From the NCBI GenBank assembly GCA_025920705.1, contig JAPDLJ010000005.1, positions 1 to 64,000 of the forward strand: a DNA stretch of 64,000 nucleotides, read 5' to 3'. The notes under the pieces were generated by a model that had not been told where the DNA came from, ran no database searches, and was given only the letters and a program-made list of their open reading frames with translations. The position numbers and the translations under genes were made by a program. The stretch's first letter is position 1; each line of letters opens with the position of its first letter. This stretch comes from Candidatus Jingweiarchaeum tengchongense. Lineage in GTDB: Archaea > Nanobdellota > Nanobdellia > Jingweiarchaeales > Jingweiarchaeaceae. Shown here in pieces: positions 8,114 to 16,166 of the stretch.

Positions 8114-8132
8114 AGTGCTTTCAAAAAATATA

Positions 8133-9545
8133 ATGATGAAGAGAATATTGTTTTTTCTTTTAATTGCAATTTTGATAATCCATATTAGCTATGCGATCAC
8201 TTACTATGTGACGCCAATAAAACAAGAAGGTAACCCTGGCGAAATACTCTCTTATAACATCACAATATTCAACAATGATAGCTTCACGAGAAACTTACAA
8301 TTCACATTTCTTGATTGGCCTTTATCTTCCTTCTCACCTTCACATCTAATGACATTGGAGCCAGGAGAAACAAAAAGTGTTGTATTAAACATTGTTATAC
8401 CTACAAACACAATACCCAACTTAAAGTATTATTTGAATACCTTTGTTTCTGATTACTCAAAAAAAGATGTGACAGTCAAGATTCCAATAATTGCGAACGT
8501 AATATTATCTTCATTGGGAAAGATAAATGTCACACAAATAGTAGCACCAGCTCAGATCGATCCAAGATACGAATTCGATGTCAAGGTAGGTATCATGAAT
8601 GTTTTTGAAATCAGGAACATAACATTAATACTAAATATATACAACACGACAGATCCTTTGACCCCACCGATCTATTCATCAAGGATCGATAGACCAATAA
8701 ATACCGGAAATATGACGATTGTCTTTTCTAGAATCAAGCTCACGGATGACCAAGTACCAGGAACTTACTTTATTAAGACTGAATTGTATGATGGTTCAAC
8801 GATGATAAGCAATCTAACAGGAGAATTTGAAGTAGTTGGATACTCGGATATAAGCTATGAAATTGAGGAAAAGACAACACTATTCGAGAAGAGCGTGATA
8901 TTCAAATTTTATAATAAAGGTACCAGAGAGAGTGGTAATGTCATACATACGCAGGCGGTTCCAAGTCTTGATTTGATTTTGCTGAAAAAAATCGAAGGAA
9001 ATGGCGAAAAAGTTGGGAATGGAATAAGATGGGTGTACAATGTAGCTCCAAAATCAACAGTTGAAATCGGATACACAGTCTCATACGTACCCGTAGTAAT
9101 ATTTCCATTCATTGTCTTGGCGCTTATATATGTGGTTTATTATGTAAATAGAAAAATAATTGTTGAAAAAGAAATAATTGAAGTACATAAAGTTGACCAT
9201 GCATTCTCATTTAAAATACTCCTAAAAGTAAAGAATGTTTCATTTGGTGCTTTCAGGGAGATCGTGATCCAAGAGCCCGTACCTGCATTCATCTCTTCTG
9301 TTGGAGGTTTTGGAACGATTGAGGCAAGGATTGTCAAAAAGGGAGCGCATAAAAACTTAGTTTGGGAAGTCAACGAGTTAAAAGCTGGTGAAGAACTCAC
9401 AATTTCATACAAGATGAAGACGAAATTGCATATTCTTGGGAAAATAAATTTACCTTGCGCCAGAGTAAAGTTTGTTGATAATAAAGGTAAAAGACATGAA
9501 AAAAAATCAAATACATTAAGTTTTGAAGTATTATCAAAAGTTTAG
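8133..9545 (+). CDS. Surface membrane protein with NEW3/DUF11-like beta domains
   Basis: A protein of about 470 residues with an N-terminal signal-like segment (RILFFLLIAILIIHISYA) and a long beta-rich region of CARDB/NEW3 type with several N-glycosylation-like NxT/NxS sites. One transmembrane segment follows near residue 325 (VVIFPFIVLALIYVVYYV). After it come about 120 residues resembling a DUF11 repeat (EPVPAFISSVGGFGTIEARI, then LVWEVNELKAGEELTISYKM). If the signal is cleaved, that last domain would be cytoplasmic, which is odd for this fold. The start is chosen from the TATA spacing. Function unknown, probably cell surface. Confidence 0.75.
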   Translation: MMKRILFFLLIAILIIHISYAITYYVTPIKQEGNPGEILSYNITIFNNDSFTRNLQFTFLDWPLSSFSPSHLMTLEPGETKSVVLNIVIPTNTIPNLKYYLNTFVSDYSKKDVTVKIPIIANVILSSLGKINVTQIVAPAQIDPRYEFDVKVGIMNVFEIRNITLILNIYNTTDPLTPPIYSSRIDRPINTGNMTIVFSRIKLTDDQVPGTYFIKTELYDGSTMISNLTGEFEVVGYSDISYEIEEKTTLFEKSVIFKFYNKGTRESGNVIHTQAVPSLDLILLKKIEGNGEKVGNGIRWVYNVAPKSTVEIGYTVSYVPVVIFPFIVLALIYVVYYVNRKIIVEKEIIEVHKVDHAFSFKILLKVKNVSFGAFREIVIQEPVPAFISSVGGFGTIEARIVKKGAHKNLVWEVNELKAGEELTISYKMKTKLHILGKINLPCARVKFVDNKGKRHEKKSNTLSFEVLSKV

Positions 9546-9564
9546 TTCTAATATTTGAAATTGA

Positions 9565-9858
9565 TCACTGTGATGATGTATGTGGTGCAGAATATTTTTT
9601 TAATATCTCAGCCATCTGTGGTTGTAATACTGAAGCAGCATCAATTATTATGTCTTTATATCTCACTTCCAAACTCTTAAAACAAGCATCGCAGATACTC
9701 TGTTTCACAATTTCAGTGCTGGGACCAAACTTTATTCCTAGTTCAAGTGTGAATATTTTTGAACACGGCTTACAAAGGTCTCTCCCACACATCGGGCAAG
9801 TTGCTGTAGCAATTCTCTCTCTACAAATGTCACAAATTGTGACTGTGACTTTTGCCAT
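9565..9858 (-). CDS. Small cysteine-rich zinc-binding protein
   Basis: A 97-residue protein with four CxxC-type pairs: CDIC, CPMC, CKPC and CDAC. This fits two zinc sites in a cross-brace or B-box/FYVE-like arrangement over residues 9-57, followed by a helical tail. No catalytic motif. It could be a protein-protein adaptor or a nucleic-acid binder; neither is shown. It is divergent from the gene at 10003. Confidence 0.75.
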   Translation of the reverse strand: MAKVTVTICDICRERIATATCPMCGRDLCKPCSKIFTLELGIKFGPSTEIVKQSICDACFKSLEVRYKDIIIDAASVLQPQMAEILKKYSAPHTSSQ

Positions 9859-9964
9859 TAAATCACCATTATTTTAAATTCTTTTATTTCTTATAAACTT
9901 TTATAATTTTAATTTATGCATAAAAAAAGAAATTTTTGTGAGAAATAGATAACTACTTAAAAAT

Positions 9965-9993
9965 AGCAAAATTTATAATAAAAGAATTTTGCT
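9965..9993 (+). promoter_or_regulatory. Palindromic operator candidate around the TATA box
   Basis: Perfect 9-bp arms AGCAAAATT (9965-9973) and AATTTTGCT (9985-9993) flank an 11-base centre containing TATAATAAAAG. This TATA-like element is about 27 bases before ATG 10003. A repressor bound here would block promoter access. Confidence 0.5.
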
Positions 9994-10002
9994 CAGAATA
10001 AT

Positions 10003-10284
10003 ATGGGTTTGGAGGACATATTGAACAAAAAACTACCAATTTTCTGCAAGTTTCTACAAGAAGAGATATACAAAGATCAGTTCAGGATAGACACCATCAG
10101 GTTCATTGGACAGGTGATATGTAGGAATGGTCTGGTAATAAATGAGATTGAATTGAAATCAAGGGAAGGAGAAAGAAGAATCGAATATTTCTCAATAAAT
10201 GAGGATGGTAAAATCGTGTACCATAAAAATTTTGGAGATATCGTCGCAAAGTTTGATAAGAAAATAATGGAATATGTTTCTTAG
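10003..10284 (+). CDS. Unknown small protein
   Basis: A 93-residue soluble protein beginning MGLEDILNKKLPIFCKFLQE. It has a predicted helix and then alternating beta strands ending near KFDKKIMEYV. No family recognised. The dyad over its promoter suggests specific regulation. The next gene has its own TATA-like element (near 10295-10308). Confidence 0.65.
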   Translation: MGLEDILNKKLPIFCKFLQEEIYKDQFRIDTIRFIGQVICRNGLVINEIELKSREGERRIEYFSINEDGKIVYHKNFGDIVAKFDKKIMEYVS

Positions 10285-10330
10285 GTTTACATGGCAAAAA
10301 ATTTATTTTTCATTCTTCTTTTCATAAAAG

Positions 10331-10861
10331 ATGGAAACGAATTGGTACGTGGTCACCGGTGGCCCTTCTTGCGGTAAAACAAAGGTGATCGAGTATCTCT
10401 CATTTTTGGGCTATCGCACCGTACCCGAAGCTGCCCGAGTGTTCTTTGATGTTGAAATGAGTAAAGGAAGAAAATTGGAGGAAATAAGGGCGAATGAAGA
10501 TGAACTTCAAAGAAGAATTCTTCAAATGAAAATAGAAGTTGAAAATAGGATTCCATGTGAACAGCTCACTTTTTTTGATCGTGGAATACCTGACAGCATT
10601 GCTTATTTCAAGATGAGTAATATGGATACAAAACCGGTAATCGAAGCCTCACAAAAAAGAAGATACAAAGGTGTGTTTTTCTTGGAGCAATTAGTTTTTG
10701 AAAAAGATTATGCTAGAACGGAAAACGAAGAAGTTGCTCGTAAGTTGGGCGATTTGATTTACGATGCTTACAATGATTTGGGATACAAAGTAATCCGCAT
10801 TCCTGTGAAACCTATCGATGAAAGGGCAAGATTGATTTTGGATAATTTACTCAATTTTTAA
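10331..10861 (+). CDS. AAA_28-type P-loop ATPase/kinase
   Basis: A 176-residue P-loop protein. Walker A is TGGPSCGKTK near residues 9-18. VPEAARVFFDVE is the conserved segment of the AAA_28/NadR-like group, and LTFFDRGIPDSIAYF carries the Walker B-like Asp and Arg. Members bind nucleotides and may phosphorylate small molecules; the substrate here is unknown. The start at 10331 fits a leaderless transcript. Confidence 0.8.
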   Translation: METNWYVVTGGPSCGKTKVIEYLSFLGYRTVPEAARVFFDVEMSKGRKLEEIRANEDELQRRILQMKIEVENRIPCEQLTFFDRGIPDSIAYFKMSNMDTKPVIEASQKRRYKGVFFLEQLVFEKDYARTENEEVARKLGDLIYDAYNDLGYKVIRIPVKPIDERARLILDNLLNF

Positions 10862-10915
10862 AATAAGTTTATTGGTAAAATATTTAAATTTCCTGAACTT
10901 CTTTAAGTAATTGTT

Positions 10916-11046
10916 CCCGGCCTGGCGGAGTGGCTAACGCGTCCGGCTGTAGAGGTAGGTTAAAGATAGCTCTTTGCTTACGATGATAACCTATCAGCGA
11001 CTCCGTTGATACCGGAAGATCCCAGGTTCAATTCCTGGGGCCGGGA
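10916..11046 (+). tRNA. tRNA-Tyr (anticodon GTA) with intron
   Basis: Exons 10916-10952 and 11011-11046 give a 73-base tRNA: acceptor CCCGGCC/GGCCGGG, anticodon stem TCCGG/CCGGA, loop CTGTAG+A with anticodon GTA, T arm CCAGG-TTCAATT-CCTGG, discriminator A. The intron sits after position 37, the usual archaeal place. A T run follows. Confidence 0.92.
10953..11010 (+). other. tRNA-Tyr intron (58 nt)
   Basis: The interval between tRNA positions 37 and 38. GGTAGGTTA (10954-10962) pairs with TAACCTATC (10987-10995) to make a 9-bp internal hairpin. The bulge-helix-bulge needed by the splicing endonuclease is not perfect when drawn by hand, so a relaxed form is likely. Confidence 0.8.
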
Positions 11047-11112
11047 TTTTTTCTCAATTAAAAATTTATATAAAGTAAAGTTTAATTAAAAGAAATTCAT
11101 AAAATAAAAGGT

Positions 11113-11185
11113 GCCCTAGTAGTCTAGTGGCCTAGGATCTCGGCCTGTCGAGCCGGGGACCCGGGTTCAAATCCCGGCTAGGGCG
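11113..11185 (+). tRNA. tRNA-Asp (anticodon GTC)
   Basis: Acceptor GCCCTAG/CTAGGGC, anticodon stem TCGGC/GCCGG with loop CTGTCGA, T arm CCGGG-TTCAAAT-CCCGG, discriminator G. It ends 3 bases before the convergent pyrG stop codon. Confidence 0.95.
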
Positions 11186-11188
11186 ATT

Positions 11189-12853
11189 TCATATTTTACA
11201 ATTCCTCTGATTAATGCAAGCATTTACAAAGTGAAAAAATAGTGGTGATGGCCTTTCAATCCTTGATTTGAATTCTGGATGCGCTTGTGTTGCAACGAAA
11301 AAAGGATGATCCTTTATTTCTATGAATTCAACTAATCTTCTATCTGGAGAAATTCCTGAAAAGATCAATCCTTTGCTTTGAAGTATCTTATGATATCTTG
11401 GATTGACCTCAAATCGATGGCGATGGCGCTCCGATATTGTCCTTTTTTTCCCATATATTTGCCAAACAACGCTACCTTTCTTCAATATGGCTGGATAACT
11501 TCCAAGTCGCATCGTTCCTCCCTTCTCCTTCACCTTCTTCTGCTCAGGCAGCATGTCAATTACCGGATACTTCGTTTTTGGATTTATTTCCGTTGAATTT
11601 GCGTTGTTTAATCCACATACATTCCTCGCAAATTCAACGACAGCCAACTGCAATCCAAGACAAAGTCCCAAGAATGGAACTTTATTTTTTCTCACGTATT
11701 CTATGCATTTTATCTTTCCTTCTGTTCCTCTTGCTCCAAAACCACCAGGAACGATTAAACCGTCTATTCCTTGGAGCGCTTCTTGGGCGCTGATCGCTCC
11801 TTTCTCTATCTCTGTTGTTTCTATCCATCTTATGTTTATTTTACATGCTAAATGCATTGCACAATGATTGAGTGCTTCGATGATTGAAACATATGAATCA
11901 TGGAGTGTTGTGTACTTCCCAGCAATTCCAATCGTGATCTCATACTTTGGGTTTTTCAAGTTTTTGAGTAATTCTTTTAATTTACCTAACTTTCTTCCTT
12001 TATATCTCAAATGAAATTTTTCTAAAATCCTTTTCACGGTACCTTGCTCTTCTAGTAGTATTGGTATTTCGTAGATTGAAGAGACATCGTGGTCTGAGAT
12101 AACGGCATTTTTATCTATGTTACAAAAAAGACTTATTTTTTCCTTTGTTTTTTCTGTCAATCTTTCCCTGCACCTGCAAATGATCATGTCTGGTTGTATT
12201 CCAGCTTCCAAGAGTAATTTAACGCTCTGCTGTGTCGGTTTTGTTTTTTGCTCACCAACCACATCAAGTGCTGGAATCAGTGTTAGGTGAATAAAAAAAC
12301 AATTTTCTTTTCCTTCTTCAAGTGCAAGTTGGCGCATTGCTTCTATAAAATAAGAATTTTCAATGTCGCCAACGGTTCCACCAATCTCTATCACAACCAT
12401 ATCTGCATTCTCTTTTTTTCCTGTTTCCCTAATCAATCTTTTTATCTCATTAGTTACATGTGGTATCATTTGAACTGTTTTACCTAGGAATTCTCCTCTT
12501 CTCTCTTTCTCAATGATGAGTCTAAATATTTTTCCTCCTGTGATGTTGTTATAATTTCTTAGATTCATATTAAGGAAGCGTTCATAGTTTCCTAAGTCCA
12601 TGTCACATTCTGTACCATCATCCAAGACAAAAACTTCACCATGCTCGTACGGGTTCATTGTTCCAGCATCAACATTTAAGTAACCATCAAATTTTATCGG
12701 ACAAATTTTGAATCCTTGATTCTTCAAAAGGAATGCGATACTTGATGATACAATGCCCTTACCCAAACCAGAAAGAACGCCACCTGTTATTATTAGATAT
12801 TTTGGCACAATTAACAAAGAATTTTTGTTTTTAAATTTTTTGCTAAGTATCAT
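11189..12853 (-). CDS. pyrG: CTP synthase
   Basis: Makes CTP from UTP with ATP and glutamine. The N-terminal synthetase domain begins [12 protein letters not shown] (P-loop) and contains GGTVGDIEN. The C-terminal class I glutamine amidotransferase domain has the nucleophile in GLCLGLQ and the His/Glu pair in QAHPEF. Full length, 554 residues. The family usually starts a few residues before ITGG, so GTG at 12808 is an alternative. ATG at 12853 lies about 27 bases from an AT-rich TATA-like run (12875-12890), which supports the longer form. Confidence 0.95.
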   Translation of the reverse strand: MILSKKFKNKNSLLIVPKYLIITGGVLSGLGKGIVSSSIAFLLKNQGFKICPIKFDGYLNVDAGTMNPYEHGEVFVLDDGTECDMDLGNYERFLNMNLRNYNNITGGKIFRLIIEKERRGEFLGKTVQMIPHVTNEIKRLIRETGKKENADMVVIEIGGTVGDIENSYFIEAMRQLALEEGKENCFFIHLTLIPALDVVGEQKTKPTQQSVKLLLEAGIQPDMIICRCRERLTEKTKEKISLFCNIDKNAVISDHDVSSIYEIPILLEEQGTVKRILEKFHLRYKGRKLGKLKELLKNLKNPKYEITIGIAGKYTTLHDSYVSIIEALNHCAMHLACKINIRWIETTEIEKGAISAQEALQGIDGLIVPGGFGARGTEGKIKCIEYVRKNKVPFLGLCLGLQLAVVEFARNVCGLNNANSTEINPKTKYPVIDMLPEQKKVKEKGGTMRLGSYPAILKKGSVVWQIYGKKRTISERHRHRFEVNPRYHKILQSKGLIFSGISPDRRLVEFIEIKDHPFFVATQAHPEFKSRIERPSPLFFHFVNACINQRNCKI

Positions 12854-12888
12854 AATGTATAACTACCAAAAAGTAAAAATTTATATTT

Positions 12889-13560
12889 ATGAAAAGAAAC
12901 ATTTTCAATATGGCATTTCAAGAAATGGAGACGAGATTCTGGGAAGAACTTGAAAAGATAGCAAAGAAATTTAAAATACTTCCAGATCATGTGGTTGCAA
13001 TATATAATTTGGAAGCGACGATTGAGGACATAGAAGGAGCGCATAAAAGGCCAAGTCTACCAGAAATAATTAGTGCATCTTTTTCTACGTTTGGTAAGTA
13101 TATGGTCGAATGTGGTGGCGCACCTCAAATGATAGACAAGTCATATGGATTAAATGAAATTGTGAAAAACAGATGTATTTATTATTTATTCTCAGAAAAT
13201 TTTATCGAAGATAGGAGTGGAATAGAGAATGCACTGTTAATTTGTTTAGATCCTATAGAGAGAAAAGTTAAATTGGGAATCGTCAATGAGCATGGAGAAC
13301 AAACATTAAATGATTCGTGTCCAAAACCATTTTATCAAGGATGTACAATTAGAGAACATGCGATAAATAGGATTCGAAGGATAAATTCAAAGGAGCTCGG
13401 TGTTTGGTTGAGGGAAAAAACTTCTAAGCTTTTACCAAATTACAATGAAATTTCAAGCGAAGTTAGAAAAATACTACTTCCAATAGGAGAAAATTTGATA
13501 ATAGAATCACGCAAGGAAAGAAAGAGGAGTCATCTTACAAAACAACCATATGTTGCTTGA
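12889..13560 (+). CDS. Unknown soluble protein
   Basis: A 223-residue protein with no signal peptide or membrane segment and a basic C-terminal tail (SRKERKRSH). The start may be ATG 12889 or 12910 (MAFQEMETRFW). No domain recognised. It is transcribed divergently from pyrG, sharing a short AT-rich intergenic region, and converges on ftsZ. Confidence 0.65.
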   Translation: MKRNIFNMAFQEMETRFWEELEKIAKKFKILPDHVVAIYNLEATIEDIEGAHKRPSLPEIISASFSTFGKYMVECGGAPQMIDKSYGLNEIVKNRCIYYLFSENFIEDRSGIENALLICLDPIERKVKLGIVNEHGEQTLNDSCPKPFYQGCTIREHAINRIRRINSKELGVWLREKTSKLLPNYNEISSEVRKILLPIGENLIIESRKERKRSHLTKQPYVA

Positions 13561-13576
13561 ATTTTTCTAAAGATTA

Positions 13577-13636
13577 TGGAAGAAAAAAAAGAAAAAAATA
13601 AAGGGGGTGCTCATCTTGAGCAGGAAATGATGAGCA
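13577..13636 (-). terminator. Hairpin plus T-rich tract downstream of ftsZ
   Basis: TGCTCATC (13608-13615) and GATGAGCA (13629-13636) form an 8-bp inverted repeat directly after the ftsZ stop. On the ftsZ strand this is followed by CCCCC and then a long T-rich run (13580-13602). That fits transcription termination of ftsZ. The same bases also allow a smaller hairpin, GCTCA-TCT-TGAGC (13609-13621). Confidence 0.55.
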
Positions 13637-13639
13637 TTA

Positions 13640-14713
13640 TCATCTCAATATTTCAATACCCAACTCTTCGCTAACGAATCTTGCTTCTGCACTTGACTTT
13701 TTGTAGTCGATTGGTCCAACAATGTAAGGTGATTTCACACCAGTAATTATTGTCATTACTCTTACTTTTCCTGTCATATCATCTTGTATCCTTGCTCCCC
13801 AAATTACAGTTGCATCTGGATCAAGCGTACTTGTGGCCAGTTCACCAATTCTGTTAACTTCTTCCAATGTCAAATCTTGTCCACCTGTTACGTGTATTAA
13901 AGCACCTGTTGCACCTTCATAACTTACATCAAGTAGTGGATTTTGCAACGCTCTCTTTACTGCTTCTTCAACTCTATTCTCAGAATCACTTTCACCTACA
14001 CCAATTACGCTGACACCACCACCTTTCATGATTGCTCTTACATCAGCAAAATCCAAGTTCACCAGACTAGGTACAGCAATTGTTTCTACAATCCCTTTTA
14101 TCATTGTTGCAATCAATTCATTAGCAACCGCAAAAGCTTGTTGTATTGGTAAACTACCTGCAACTTGGACCAGTCTATTATTATCGATCACAATTACAGT
14201 ATCGCAGTGATTCCTAAGTTTTTGTAATCCATCCTCAGCCTTTTCTATTCTTGCTTTCTCAATGTTGAATGGCATTGTAACTACGCCAACGACAATTGCA
14301 CCTTGATCTTTCGCAATCTCTGCTACAATTGGCGCTCCACCAGTACCCGTACCACCACCGAGACCAGCACATACAAAAACTAGATCGCTTCCTTTAACTG
14401 CTTCTTTGATTTCCTGAGAACTTTCTCTTGCTGCTTGTTCACCTATATTTGGAAAACCACCCGCACCAAGTCCCTTCGTGATGTCTCTTCCAATCAAAAT
14501 TTTTTGATCAGCTTCGCGAGCATCAAGATGTACTTTATCTGTATTAATTGCGATAACCTTTGCACCTCTAACTCCTTTTTTAAAAAGCCAGTCTACCATA
14601 TTGTTACCTGCTCCTCCTACCCCAAACACTTTAATTGTGGCTTGAGAAGCCAGCGCTCCCTCCCAATTAAATTCATGTGTGGCTTTTAATGCATTCTGGA
14701 CGATTAAATCCAT
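13640..14713 (-). CDS. ftsZ: Cell division GTPase FtsZ
   Basis: Tubulin-like GTPase that forms the division ring. GVGGAGNNMV near the N-terminus binds nucleotide, GLGGGTGTGGAP is the tubulin signature, and NLDFADVRAIM with GESDSENR gives the T7/synergy-loop region. About 357 residues; the disordered C-terminal tail is very short. The start is placed at MDLIVQNAL (ATG 14713) because a TATA box sits 28 bases upstream. ATG 14728 would lie only about 13 bases from that box. Confidence 0.95.
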   Translation of the reverse strand: MDLIVQNALKATHEFNWEGALASQATIKVFGVGGAGNNMVDWLFKKGVRGAKVIAINTDKVHLDAREADQKILIGRDITKGLGAGGFPNIGEQAARESSQEIKEAVKGSDLVFVCAGLGGGTGTGGAPIVAEIAKDQGAIVVGVVTMPFNIEKARIEKAEDGLQKLRNHCDTVIVIDNNRLVQVAGSLPIQQAFAVANELIATMIKGIVETIAVPSLVNLDFADVRAIMKGGGVSVIGVGESDSENRVEEAVKRALQNPLLDVSYEGATGALIHVTGGQDLTLEEVNRIGELATSTLDPDATVIWGARIQDDMTGKVRVMTIITGVKSPYIVGPIDYKKSSAEARFVSEELGIEILR

Positions 14714-14735
14714 TGGCTGCACCCCCATCGCAACC

Positions 14736-14745
14736 TTTATATATT
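14736..14745 (-). promoter_or_regulatory. TATA box of ftsZ
   Basis: TTTATATATT (forward strand) reads as a TATA element toward ftsZ, centred 28 bases before ATG 14713. This favours the shorter FtsZ start and a leaderless message. Confidence 0.5.
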
Positions 14746-14765
14746 CGTATTGCTATTTACTTTTG

Positions 14766-14808
14766 TAAGAACAAGTTCATTCACACACACACGACACACA
14801 CGTTCTTA
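14766..14808. repeat. CA-rich tract bounded by inverted repeat, upstream of ftsZ
   Basis: TAAGAAC (14766-14772) and GTTCTTA (14802-14808) are perfect inverted arms. The loop holds CACACACACACGACACACAC and a small GAACAAGTTC palindrome (14769-14778). It lies just upstream of the ftsZ TATA box in otherwise AT-only sequence. Confidence 0.45.
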
Positions 14809-14947
14809 AATTTTAATTGATTAATACTACTTTAGTTATGCTTATAAAAATTTCTATACTAAAAAAAATACATTTTTCAAGTATGTATCTACTATTCAAT
14901 AAAAAAAATTTATTAAAAGAGAACGAAAAAATATGACTCAAACAAAA

Positions 14948-15436
14948 TCAACTCAATGTTGAAGCCCAATCCCCAACATAATGTGTGATTATTATAACTA
15001 AAATTGCAATTAGTAGGTGCTCAAGAACCACTTTGAATGGCTTTTCTGTTTTTTCTTGCTTAGCAATGTAATAACTAAACAATGCAATTAATAAAAAACC
15101 ATAAACAATGCTAATAATAATTGCAGTATTAAGCTCAAATAACAAAACTGGTATGACAAAAGTCAATGCAAAGAAGAATTTTGCTAGAAAACACGAGATT
15201 GTTGATGTCCATATTTCTCTTGTTGAGTGTTTAATTTCAGATTCCTCTGATATATGTACTCCAAGTGCATCTGAAAATGCGTCTGCAACCGCGATCGTCA
15301 TAATGCCTCCGAGAACAGCAAGTTTTGAATGCGTTCCAGAATGGAGACCTACGATCAACCCAAGTGTCGTTATTATACCTGAAACAAGACCAAAACTAAA
15401 TCCTTTTTTTGTGGAAGAATCTATAAATTTCATCAA
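14948..15436 (-). CDS. VIT/CCC1-like membrane transporter
   Basis: A 162-residue integral membrane protein with about five helices. The first segment (GFSFGLVSGIITTLGLIVGL) and VADAFSDALGVHISEESE match the VIT1/CCC1 iron-manganese transporter family, whose conserved Asp/Glu residues sit in and after helix 2. It lacks the long metal-binding loop of larger members. It likely exports or stores divalent metal; the metal is not defined. Confidence 0.8.
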   Translation of the reverse strand: MMKFIDSSTKKGFSFGLVSGIITTLGLIVGLHSGTHSKLAVLGGIMTIAVADAFSDALGVHISEESEIKHSTREIWTSTISCFLAKFFFALTFVIPVLLFELNTAIIISIVYGFLLIALFSYYIAKQEKTEKPFKVVLEHLLIAILVIIITHYVGDWASTLS

Positions 15437-15591
15437 AAAAATAAATAAATTTATTTTATATATACTTTATGAAAGCAAGACATCAAAATTAGTTCCAAAA
15501 TTAGATAAAGCTAGATATCCGAACAGGATATATACATACAGGAAAATTGAAATCAGATCTATCTAAATTTTTATCTTTATAACTGAAAGAA

Positions 15592-16068
15592 TCATTTAAA
15601 CAATCTAAAATCTTCTTTTACTGTATTAAGGACGAAGTAGGTGTGTGTTCGTTCGATGTTGGGAGTTGAAAGTAAAGATTTTATAAATCGACTCATATGT
15701 TCTCTATCTTTGAATCTGGCAATGATAAATGCATCGTATTCGCCAGTGACGTCGTAGACTGCCATCACATTGTCATAGCTTGCAATCACTTTTTCAACCT
15801 GAATTAATTTTCCTTTGGATATCACGATGCCTATCAACGCCATCAGCTCATAACCAACTTTATCGGGATCAATGATTGTTGTGTATCCTTTAATCACACC
15901 GCTCGATTGCATTAACTTAATCCTATTGGCAATTGTACCAATTGATATATTTGTTGTCTTTGAAATTTCTCTTAGACTTTGTCTTGAATTCAGAATAAGT
16001 TCTCTGAGAATTTTTTTATTCATTTCATCCATTTTGAACGTTCGTTCAATTTTTTTCATATTTTTCAT
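15592..16068 (-). CDS. Lrp/AsnC-family transcriptional regulator
   Basis: 158 residues: an N-terminal AsnC-type HTH (MNKKILRELILNSRQSLREI, then TIANRIKLM) and a C-terminal RAM ligand-binding/oligomerisation domain (AVYDVTGEYDAFIIARF). It is divergent from glutamine synthetase, so control of glnA and of itself is a reasonable inference. Family members usually begin close to MDEMNKKIL, so ATG 16032 is a credible shorter start. That would leave the palindrome at 16034-16049 directly upstream. Confidence 0.88.
   Translation of the reverse strand: MKNMKKIERTFKMDEMNKKILRELILNSRQSLREISKTTNISIGTIANRIKLMQSSGVIKGYTTIIDPDKVGYELMALIGIVISKGKLIQVEKVIASYDNVMAVYDVTGEYDAFIIARFKDREHMSRFIKSLLSTPNIERTHTYFVLNTVKEDFRLFK
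16034..16049. promoter_or_regulatory. Palindrome TTGAAC-GTTC-GTTCAA at the Lrp gene start
   Basis: Perfect 6-bp arms around a 4-base centre, abutting the alternative Lrp start ATG 16032. Lrp-type proteins often regulate themselves through such dyads. If translation starts at 16068 instead, the palindrome is coding and may be chance. Confidence 0.35.
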
Positions 16069-16074
16069 TTTTTA

Positions 16075-16123
16075 TATACAAATGTACAATTTTATAAATT
16101 TTTTTATACAAATATACAATTTT
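16075..16123. promoter_or_regulatory. Duplicated operator-like repeat between lrp and glnA
   Basis: TATACAAATGTACAATTTT (16075-16093) and TATACAAATATACAATTTT (16105-16123) match at 18 of 19 positions and repeat every 30 bp, about three helical turns. They lie between the glnA TATA element (16132-16144) and the Lrp gene. This is the expected place for an Lrp-type binding array. Confidence 0.6.
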
Positions 16124-16166
16124 TTAATAGTAAATTATATATCCAAATAAGTAATAAAAATTAGTG

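Noticed and set aside
7972-8169. Reverse-strand open frame across tRNA-Pro
   Set aside because: It covers a clear tRNA and the start of the surface protein gene, with no protein-like features.
14781-14800. CACACA tract as a CRISPR or minisatellite
   Set aside because: Only about 20 bases, with no regular spacers; better treated as part of a regulatory region.
15515-15531. ATATCC-GAACA-GGATAT small hairpin between lrp and the VIT gene
   Set aside because: Only 6 bp and AT-rich; could be chance, with no T tract in a suitable place.
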